From assembly GCA_030762935.1 (NCBI GenBank), contig CM060899.1, forward strand, positions 64,468,501 through 64,532,500: a stretch of DNA of 64,000 nucleotides. Direction: 5' to 3'. A program made the position numbers and the translations under genes. The notes under the pieces are model-generated. The model made no database searches. It was given only the letters and a program-made list of their open reading frames with translations, and was not told the DNA's origin. The stretch's first letter is position 1, and every line of letters begins with the position of its first letter. Source of the DNA: Hymenopus coronatus. Its lineage: Eukaryota > Arthropoda > Insecta > Mantodea > Hymenopodidae. Positions 55,746 to 64,000 of this stretch are shown one piece after another.

Positions 55746-56237
55746 AGGAAAAAACCTACTCATGTTTGCCTACCCTTAAGCTCTGAAAATTTTCGTGCAT
55801 ATATGGGGGTTGTACAAGAAGAGCAGTCAGGGAGATAGAGACCGGAGAATTCAGTTAGATTAGAGGGACAGCCGATGTAGTCGATAGCTGAGTACACGAA
55901 GCGACGCATAATAGCTTTTTTCAGCAAATGAATAACAAAATATTGTTACAATTTGAATAAACAGTTCTACATTACCTTATAACATCTTGCTAATTAAACT
56001 TCATTTCCGCTGTAAAGCTCACCTGAAACAAAATAAAAACTCTTAATTTTTTATACATTAGACCTTCAGATGCACCCACATAATTTTTCTACTCACTCTT
56101 CTATTAACTATTCTTAAAATATCTTATACTACTTTCTACTACGTTAATCAAAAATTACATATTTCGTTGTAGATAAAGCTATAACTAAAAGTATAAAGTG
56201 ATCCTCCTATTTTTATACAACGGATCGTTTTTCAAAA
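55746..56237. other. Unassigned; acceptor-like site at ~56023 on minus
   Basis: The minus strand TTTTATTTTGTTTCAG is a good acceptor, but all frames behind it close within ~35 bases. The rest shows nothing. Confidence 0.3.
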
Positions 56238-57093
56238 AATCTGATGTGTTCCATTCACATAACTTTCTCTATATCACTGCAACAAATCATTCTATTTACT
56301 TCAATTAATGGAGCAAAAATTTTCAGAAATAGTCTTATTACTTGCTTCCTTGTTATTAGAAGCGAAATAAGGGGGTACCATAGGTTAAATTGATAGTCAA
56401 AAGCTGGTTGCTATGTGACTGAGTTCCTTTGCTTGTATGGACTCGAGTTCAGAAAATCCTGTATGAGAAAAGTATATGTCTTTATAGCTGAAAAAAACAA
56501 GGACTATCTCAAAAACAATCAAATCCACAAAAAGATGTATATAACATAAACTGTGTGTTTTAAGGTGCTCCACATTTGTTGTGTGGTAAGTTTTTGTCCA
56601 TCTCTTACGGTTTAGCAGTTATGCAAAATTCCGTAAAATTGACCAAGAATAAAGTAGCCTTCAGAGGCTATTCCCAGAAAATTCAAAATATACATTTCAT
56701 TTGTCAGGTAAATGTGTTTAATCTCCGAAATTTTAATCAAAATCGTTAGAGCCATTTTTGAGAAAATCAAAATTTTCGAAAAAAGTTCCATGTAAAGGGT
56801 AGTTGGGGGTGGGGGGATTTTTCTCAAAATCTTCGTGTCGCATCCCTGGAAGATACTAAACTTAAATACCAAGTTTGGTATTTTACCGAGTTTTCGTTTT
56901 TGAGTTATCGTGTTCACGGACACACTGACACACGGACACAAACACACATACGGACCTTTTTCTGAAAATACTTTTTTTGGATACAGGGGAGCCTAAAACA
57001 TATATTTCCGGTGAAATCCCTGTATCGAATTTTTGATGGAGTGCAAAACCTTCTCTATACATTATATACATAGCACGTATAGAGAAAGTAAAA
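56238..57093 (+). mobile_element. HINE-x full-length copy
   Basis: TCTGATGTGTTCCATTCACA to CACGTATAGAGAAAGTAAAA; the palindrome is intact. Confidence 0.95.
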
Positions 57094-57418
57094 CTCTGAT
57101 GTGTTCCATTCACATTCTTCACTACATCACTGTAACAAAATATTGTGAAAAATCATATACTTCTATCTACTTTATGATTATCGAGATAAACATTTGCAGA
57201 AATTGTCTTAATTACTTGCTTCCTTGTAAGTAGAAGGAAAATAATTGAAAGTACTAGGCTAAAGCGATAGTCAACTCTTTTAGAAGCTGGTTGCCATGTG
57301 ATTGAAATCCGTTTCTATGCAGGGCCAGGAGTTTTCAACTTTTGTGAGAGAAATTAAGTATTTTATCACTAAAACAAATAACAAAGAACATCTCATAAGT
57401 GGTCAATTCAGGCGGAAA
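57094..57418 (+). mobile_element. HINE-x 5' 40%, diverged
   Basis: CTCTGATGTGTTCCATTCAC to AAGTGGTCAATTCAGGCGG, cut by the next 5' end. Confidence 0.9.
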
Positions 57419-58073
57419 AAAATCTCATGTGTTAGATTTACATGACCTTCTCTACATCTCTACAAAAAAAAAAAAAAAATGATTAAAAAGCTTAAGCTTC
57501 TATTTACTTCATGCTAATCGAGAAAAAAAATCACAAATAGTGTTATTACTTGTTTCCATTTAAGTAGAAGATAAATAAGGGAGTATCATAGGCTAAAGCG
57601 ACAGTCAAAGCTGGTCGCTATGTAATTGAAGTTCTTTTGTTTGTATGCATGGACAGGAGTTGACCAATTCCTATACGAGGAAAGTATAAATATTTTAAAG
57701 CTGAAAACAAAAACAAGGAATATCTCAAAAAGGACCAACTAAACAAAAAAATATTTATGTCATAAATTGTGTGTTTTAGCGCACTCTACATTTTTTGGGT
57801 GGTACGATTTTTTCCATATCTTTCAGTTTAGCAGTTATGCGAAATTCCGTAAATTTCATCCAGAATAAATTAGCCTTCAGAGGAATTTTTGAGAAAATCT
57901 AAATTTTAGAAAAAAGTTCCATGTAAACGGTAGTTGGGTGGGGGGATTTTCTTGAAAATCTTCGTGTCACATCCTTGGAGGATTCCAAATCTAAATACTA
58001 AGTTGGGTTTTTAACGAACATTTCATTTTTGAGCTATGTTGCCCAGCGACACACCTACACACACACAGACACA
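57419..58073 (+). mobile_element. HINE-x without 3' module
   Basis: TCTCATGTGTTAGATTTACA to ACACACACACAGACACACAC. A ~110-bp deletion sits near 57881. Confidence 0.92.
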
Positions 58074-58411
58074 CACGAAGATTTTCAAGAAAATCCCCTC
58101 ACCCCCAACTTCCCTTTACATGCAACTTTTTTCCAAAAGTTTGTTTTTCTCAAAAATTGCTGTATCGATTTTGATTTAAATATCGTATATTAAAGACATT
58201 TACCTGACAAATAAAACGTATATTTTTAATTTTCTGGCAATAGCCTCTGAAGACTAGTATATTCTTGATGAATATTACAGAAATTTGCATAGCTGCTAAA
58301 CCGTAAGAGATGGACAAAAACTTACCACACAAAAAGTGTAGAGCACGTTAAAACACATTAATTGTGTTATATACATTTTTTCCTGGAGTTGATCATTTTT
58401 AGGTATTCCTT
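58074..58411 (-). repeat. HINE-x central body, inverted to previous
   Basis: GAAGATTTTCAAGAAAATCC to GATCATTTTTAGGTATTCCT. Confidence 0.9.
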
Positions 58412-58533
58412 GTTACTTTCTCCATACGCACTATGTACATAGATTATAGAGAAAGTATTGCACTCCACCCAAAAATTCGATACCGAGATTTCACCGGGAA
58501 TATATGTTTTAGGGCCCCCAATATCCAAAAAAA
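58412..58533 (-). repeat. HINE-x solo 3' module, joined to next 5' end
   Basis: TTTCTCCATACGCACTATGT to CAATATCCAAAAAA. Confidence 0.93.
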
Positions 58534-58718
58534 ATCTGATGTGTACCATTCACATGACTTTCTCCGTATCCCTGCAACAAGTAATTCTTAAAAAACTTAT
58601 ACTTCTATTTACTTTATGCTAATCAGAAAAAATTAGTAGACATAGTCTTATTACTCGCATCCTTGTAAGTAGAAGCGAAATAAGGAACAACCGTAGGTTA
58701 AAGTGATAGTCAAAAGCT
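58534..58718 (+). repeat. HINE-x 5' fragment, first arm of a fold-back
   Basis: TCTGATGTGTACCATTCACA to GATAGTCAAAAGCTGGT. Confidence 0.92.
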
Positions 58719-59055
58719 GGTCTCAGGGATATGGAGAAAGCCATGTGAATGGTACACATCAGATTTTTTTTTAGTTTTAGCTTTGAAAAACTTACCATTC
58801 TCATACAGGGATTTGTCAACTCCTGTCCATACAAGCAAGAACTTCTGTCGCATAGCAACCAGTTTCTGACTCTCACCTTAACCTATGTTACTCCCTCATT
58901 TCACTTCTACTTACAAGGAAGCAAGTAATAAGACTATTTCTGGTAATTTTTTCTCCATTAGAATGAAATAAATAGAACCTTAAACTTTTTAACAATAATT
59001 TGTTGCAAATATGTAGAGAAAGTCATGTGAATGGATCAATTAGGTTTTTATAAAC
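58719..59055 (-). repeat. HINE-x 5' end fragments, two in tandem
   Basis: 58719-58767 (GGAGAAAGCCATGTGAATGG) is the inverse of the 5' end at 58534. A longer 5' third (58768-59055) follows, ending CATGTGAATGGATCAATTAG. Confidence 0.88.
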
Positions 59056-59407
59056 AGGAATGTTAACTTATTTCATGGCAATAACATATAAAAGGTCGAT
59101 TTTTTGTGATTTTCGTTAAATTTCAGTCATACATACCCTTAACGAGGTCAAATATGGAGAGCTACACAAGAAGCGGCTTAGCGTGGCCAAGATTGTGTGT
59201 TCTGGAAAGTCAACAAATTAATTGATGACACTGGAATGAAAATACATGCACTGTGTGGGAAGGGGAACATATGAACTCATATTCTAGCAGCATCCAGGGA
59301 AACAAGGATATTAAGAAAGCAATATTTACCACCACAGTTTCTGGAGTCCAATAGGGGAATGCAGGGTTACTTTCATGCAAAGTTAACTGTGTATCACAAA
59401 ATGGAGT
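59056..59407. other. Unassigned
   Basis: About 350 bases seen once; short minus-strand ORF without support. Confidence 0.35.
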
Positions 59408-59488
59408 TACTACTTTCTCTACACGTACTATGTACATAGTGTATAGAGAAGGTACTATATCGCACCCAAAATTCGATACCTAGATTTT
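59408..59488 (-). repeat. HINE-x solo 3' module, joined to next 5' end
   Basis: CTTTCTCTACACGTACTATG (subtype A hairpin) to GATTTTATCGGAAAAAA; the next copy is subtype B, so the two have different origins. Confidence 0.93.
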
Positions 59489-60392
59489 ATCGGAAAAAAT
59501 CTGATGTGTTACATTCACATAACTTTCTCTAGCCGTTCTACAAACTTCTTACATAAGATTATTCTTCTTTCTGCACCTTGCTAATCGAGGTATTCAGCAC
59601 AGTGTTCTTAATACTTAGTTCCTTATAAGTAGGAAGAAAATAAGGGAATACACTAGGCTAAATCGATATTCAAATGTTTTAAAAGCTGTCGTTATGCGAT
59701 TGCCATTACAAATGGCTTCTTTTCTTGGCCAGGAGTAGAACAAAAGAAAAACGGACACTCCCTTCTGAGAAAAGTATAAGAAATTCACAACTGAAACTAA
59801 TAACAATGAATAACTCGAAAACGGTAAGGTCCACGAAGAAAAGTATAAGACATAACGTGTGTATTTTAACAAGACCTAACTTTTTTGTGTGGTAAGTTTT
59901 TGTTTATCTCTTACGGTTTAGCAGTTATTCAAAATTCAGTAAAATTCATCCAGAATAAAGTATTCTTCAGAGGGTATCCTCAGAAAATTCAAGATATACA
60001 TTTTATTTGTTAGGTAAATATCTTTAATATACGATATTTTAATCAAAATCGTTAGAGCAATTTTTAAGAAAATCAAAATTTTCGAAAATGTTCCATGTAA
60101 AGGGTAGTTTGGGATGGGGGGATTTTTCTCAAAATCTTCGTGTCGCATCCCTGGAAGATACTAAACTTAAATACCAAGTTTGGTATTTTAGCTGCTTTTC
60201 GTTTTTTAGTTATCGTGTTCACAGACACACGGACACTCACACACACGGACCTTTTTCTGGAAATGTTTTTTTTGGATTTAGGGGGTCCTAAAACCTATAT
60301 TTCCGGTGAAATCTAGACATCAAATTTTTGGGTGAAATGCAATACTTCTCTATCCCTATGTACATTGTACATACGGGGCAAGAGAAATAAAA
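59489..60392 (+). mobile_element. HINE-x full copy, subtype B at both ends
   Basis: 5' TCTGATGTGTTACATTCACA then ACTTTCTCTAGCCGTTC; 3' hairpin TCTCTATCCCTATGTACATT / GTACATACGGGGCAAGAGA. Confidence 0.95.
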
Positions 60393-61270
60393 AATCTGAT
60401 GTGTACCATTCACATGACTTTCTCCATATCCCTGCAACAAATAATTCTTAAAAAGCTTATACTTCTATTTACTGTATGCTAATCAGAAAAAAATAGCAGA
60501 AAGAGTCTAATTACTCCTTCCTTGTAAGTAGAAGCGAAATAAAGGACAACCGTAGGTGAAAGTGATAGTCAAAAGCTGGTTGCTATGTCAATGAAGTTCC
60601 TTTGTTAAATGGATAGGAGTTGACAAGTTCCTGTATGAGAAAAGTATGTTTTTCATAGCAGAAACCAAAAATAAGGAATGTCTAAAAAACGAAGAAATCC
60701 ACGAAAAAAATGTATATAACATAAATTGTGTGCTTTAATGTGCTCTACATTTTTTGTGCAGTAAGTTTTTGTCCATCTCTTACGGTTTAGCAGTTATTCA
60801 AAATTTAGTAAAATTCATCCAGAATAAACTACTCTTCAGAGGCTATTTCCAGAAAATTCAAGATATACATTTTATTTGTCAGGTAAATATCTTTAATATA
60901 CGAAATTTTAATCAAAATCGTTAGAGCCATATTTCAGAAAATCAAAATTTTCGAAAAAAGTTGCATGTAAAGGGTAGTTGGGGGTGGGGGGATTTTTCTC
61001 AAAATCTTCGTGTCGCATCCCTGGAAGATACTAAACTTAAGTACCAAGTTTGGTATTTTACCTACTTTTCGTTTTTGAGTTATCGTGTTCACAGGCACAC
61101 GGACACAGGGACACACGGACACACACACGTACCTTTTTCCGAAAATGCTTTTTTTAGATAAAGGGACCCTAAAACATATATTTCCGTTGAAATCTCGGTA
61201 TCGAATTTTTGGGTGGAGTGCAATACATTCTCTATACACTATGTACATAGTGCCTATAGAGAAAGTAAAA
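60393..61270 (+). mobile_element. HINE-x full-length copy
   Basis: TCTGATGTGTACCATTCACA to GCCTATAGAGAAAGTAAAA; head-to-tail with the previous copy. Confidence 0.96.
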
Positions 61271-61768
61271 ACGTTTCCTGTATAAAAAAGAAACATTTTT
61301 AGAAAAAGGTACGTGAGTCAGAGTGTTTGTAAAAACGATAATTCATAAGGGAAATGTCGGAAAATACCAAAATTGGTATTAAGATGGGTATCTTTTAAGG
61401 ATGTGGCACGAACATTTTCAGAAACGCCCCCTTCCATCTCAAGCTACCCTTTACATGGAAACAATTTAAAAAAATTTAATTTTCTTAAAAATAGCCCTAG
61501 CGATTTTGATTAAAATACCGTATATTATAGATATTTACATGAAAAATACAATGTATATCTTGAGTTTTCTGGGAATAGCCTCTGAAAACCTCTTTATTCT
61601 GAATGAATTTTTCTGAATTTTGCATAACTGCTAAACCATAATAGATATACAAAAACTTACTGCACTATATTGTAGATCACGTTAAAACACACAATTTATG
61701 TCACATAACTTTTTTTGTGGAATTGACCATTTCTGAGATATTGCTTGTTATTTGTTTGGATCTGAAAT
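61271..61768 (-). mobile_element. HINE-x body, both ends missing
   Basis: CATTTTTAGAAAAAGGTACG to TTGTTTGGATCTGAAATAAT. Confidence 0.9.
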
Positions 61769-61925
61769 AATTAGATTTTTACTTTCTCTATACGTACTAT
61801 GTGCACAGTGTATATAGAAGGTATTGTAATGCACCCAAAAATTCGATGCCGAGATTTCACCGGAAATGTATGTTTTGAGACCCCCTGAATCCAAAAAGTC
61901 CACATTTTTACTTTCTCTACACGTA
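61769..61925 (-). repeat. HINE-x solo 3' module plus a lone hairpin arm
   Basis: TTTTTACTTTCTCTATACGT to GAATCCAAAAAGTCC, then a separate ACTTTCTCTACACGTAC. Confidence 0.9.
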
Positions 61926-62228
61926 CATATATTCGCTGTGAATTCTTCCTCGTAAGGGCTAAACTGTTCTGCTTTGTGTTACGTGGACATGATTGCTTGG
62001 TGAAACGAATATTTAAATTTATTTGCGTCAACTGCCATGATTTCTTGTTTATTTATTTCGTTGCCAGTTAAGTGAATAATATGCCACAAGACAACTATCT
62101 ATAGTGCATTTCATTGATATTCTTCTTTATTAGTAAGCTACATTTTGGGGAATTCTGTAATCACACTTCGAGTTAAATAGGAATGTAACTATATTAAGCA
62201 CATTATTTTATTATGTATTGTTAAAATT
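61926..62228. other. Unassigned
   Basis: About 300 AT-rich bases seen once. Confidence 0.35.
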
Positions 62229-63018
62229 TTTACTTTCTCTATACGTGCTATATATATAGTGTATAGAGAATGTATTGCACTCCACCAAAAATTTCGATAC
62301 CGAGATTTCACCGTTAATATATGTTTTAGGGTCTCCTGTTCCCAAAAAATGTATTTTCGGAAAAAGGTCCGTGTGCGTGTTCGTGTGTCAGTGTGTCCGT
62401 CTGTCTGTGAACACGATAACTCGAAAACGAAAGGTCGGTAAAATACCAAACTTGGTATTTAAGTTGAGTATCTTCCAGGGATGCGACACGAAGATTTTGA
62501 GAAAAATCTCCCCACCCCAAACTACCCTTTACATGGAACTTTTTTCGAAAATGTTGATTTTCTAAAAAAATGGCTAACGATTTTGATTAAAGCATCGTAT
62601 ACTAAAGTTATTTACCTGATCAATAAAATGCATATTTTGAATTTTCTGGGAATAGCCTCTGAAGACTACTTTATTCTGGGTCAATTTTACGGAATTTTGC
62701 ATAACTGCTAAACCGTAAGAGATGGACAAAAACTTACCGCACAACAAATGTTGAGCACCTTAAAACACACAATTTATGTTATATACGTTTTTTCGTGGAG
62801 TTGATTGTTTTTGGGATATTCCTTGTTTTGTTTTTTTTTTTCAGCTATAAAGACTTATACTTTTCTCATACAGGACTTTGTGAACTCGTGTCCAGACAAA
62901 CAAGGAAGCAAGTAATAATACTATTTCTGCTAATTTTTGCTCCATTAGATGAAGTAAATAGAATAATTTGTTGAAGTGATATAAGGAAAGTCATGTGAAT
63001 GGAACACATCAGATTTTT
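62229..63018 (-). mobile_element. HINE-x full copy with small deletion
   Basis: TTCTCTATACGTGCTATATA to CATGTGAATGGAACACATC; ~90 bases are missing after CCAGACAAACAAGGAAGC. Confidence 0.95.
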
Positions 63019-63584
63019 ATGGTTTATTATTGAAATCAATTAGTTATAAAAGTTATACTGGATCCCATTTTGTTCATTATAGTTAGCGGGGCACACATAT
63101 ATAATATGTGTCAGCTGTTATGGTGTTGATCCTGTATTGCAAATTTGACCTGTTCACCATGTTTCGTAAATGTGAGCTGTCGGGTGAAATCGCCCAAAGT
63201 ACTGACAAGAGAGTACACACCAAATAGTATCCTACTGAAAGATACGAACATCATGAGATACTGAACTGTCTAGCACGAGGTCCGGCTATTTCTTGAGAAA
63301 TTTGATACACTTTTGCTACAGTTAATAACGTTATTCAACTCAGGCAAGAAGCAACTGCTTTCATTAAACTCAATAGGCGTTCATGTAACTTAATATTACC
63401 TGGCGAGGTGAACACCCTGGCGTGTGGAACCCGGTGGATGACCTGCACAAGCCAGGAAACTTCATATGGACCAAGACATCGCTCGTAGACACAATAATGG
63501 AGCTCAAAAAATGACAATAACTGTGACCAAAAAAAGCAAACCTATAAAACTACATTCATCTTTAATTTATTAATTTAGTGTATT
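63019..63584. other. Unassigned
   Basis: Seen once in the window. No frame longer than 60 codons and no repeat copy. Confidence 0.35.
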
Positions 63585-64000
63585 TATTTTAGGCCGCTTT
63601 AACTCTTAGGTCATATCGCGACCATACAGTAGTTATAACAATTGAATTCATTATATTACAATGAAATTATTTACACATTAAACACAGGTCTGTGAATTAA
63701 AATTATTAAAATTACATTTAAATAAACTATTTTGAAACGGTACATTGATGTTAAAAGTCAGTTTTACTAAGATTTAAAATATTGTGAATTGTACATTAGA
63801 GTTTGAAGTCCAGTTTTATGCTTCTAAGAAATAGTAGAACTTGCTTGAATTTGTGTGGAGTATTCAGTGTTTTGGATATATCTTCTGTGATGCTGTAGAG
63901 CTGTCGTTCTATAGTGTATCTTATGCATTCTGTGAAAATGTGTTTAACGGTGAGTTATGTGTTGCAGATTTCACATTGAGGTGGGTTGTCTTTGGTGAAG
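63585..64000 (-). pseudogene. 3' end of a non-LTR retrotransposon ORF2 plus UTR, runs off window
   Basis: From the window edge the minus strand reads FTKDNPPQCEICNT, a stop, then LTVKHIFTECIRYTIERQLY and a tail FLRSIKLDFKL ending TAA at 63796-63798. The C-x2-C...H-x4-C pattern with LTVKHI is the zinc-knuckle-like end of R1/jockey-type LINE ORF2 proteins. One in-frame stop makes it a pseudogene. The AT-rich 63585-63795 is presumably its 3' UTR. It is a different family from the LINE at 48358. Confidence 0.75.

Overview
This window is repeat-dominated DNA from a eukaryote, most likely an arthropod and probably an insect with a large, AT-rich genome. Evidence for this is a wreck of an arthropod-type Tc1/mariner transposase, a deleted mariner transposase, pieces of three non-LTR retrotransposons, several tRNA-derived SINE families with A/B-box-like heads, and long non-coding stretches. 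I cannot name the species. I see no intact host protein-coding gene, rRNA or functional tRNA; one 44-nt exon-like sequence with good splice sites (10699-10742, minus strand) is the best hint of a host gene whose introns this window might lie in.

By my reading, roughly two thirds of the window is one non-coding repeat family present in more than 90 complete, truncated or fragmentary copies on both strands; I call it HINE-x. A full copy is about 850-900 bp. Read in its own orientation it starts TCTGATGTGTTCC, has ACTTTCTCTACA about 22 bases in, contains an internal palindrome (AAATACCAA..TTGGTATTT) and a CA-rich microsatellite, then a conserved 3' module (GGTGAAATCTCGGTATCGA), and ends with a large hairpin (TTCTCTA...CTATGTACATAG...TAGAGAA) followed by AGTAAAA. 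The asymmetric subterminal inverted repeat, the 3' hairpin and the central microsatellite match non-autonomous Helentrons (HINE/DINE-1-like rolling-circle elements). That classification is inference; the repeat family itself is directly visible.

Layout: 0-2 kb is a tRNA-like SINE, a deleted HINE-x and a 55-bp satellite built from the HINE-x terminus. 2.19-2.97 kb is a complete non-autonomous Tc1/mariner-type element with ~105-bp inverted repeats and TA duplications. 3-13 kb is HINE-x copies in arrays, one carrying a SINE. 13.3-14.5 kb has a decayed retrotransposon RNase H domain that was partly duplicated. 15-34 kb alternates HINE-x arrays, SINEs and unassigned sequence. 34.6-36.7 kb has a ~135-bp minisatellite and an apparently identical 569-bp tandem duplication. 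41.5 and 42.5 kb hold a diverged duplicate. 47.6-49.5 kb is a readable nested insertion: HINE-x, into it a 261-bp inverted-repeat element (12-bp target duplication), and into that a 5'-truncated jockey-like retrotransposon (11-bp target duplication). 54.1-54.8 kb is a deleted mariner inside a HINE-x. 63.6-64 kb is the 3' end of another non-LTR element running out of the window.

Nothing here acts as an operon or pathway; the logic is transposition, nesting, local duplication and decay. The most interesting signals are the two hairpin subtypes of HINE-x whose 5' ends change with the hairpin, the satellite born from a transposon end, and a recurrent composite in which an inverted 3' module is joined to the 5' end of a HINE-x copy, giving the unit ~110-bp inverted repeats. 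Copy boundaries are by eye and good to about 5-10 bp.
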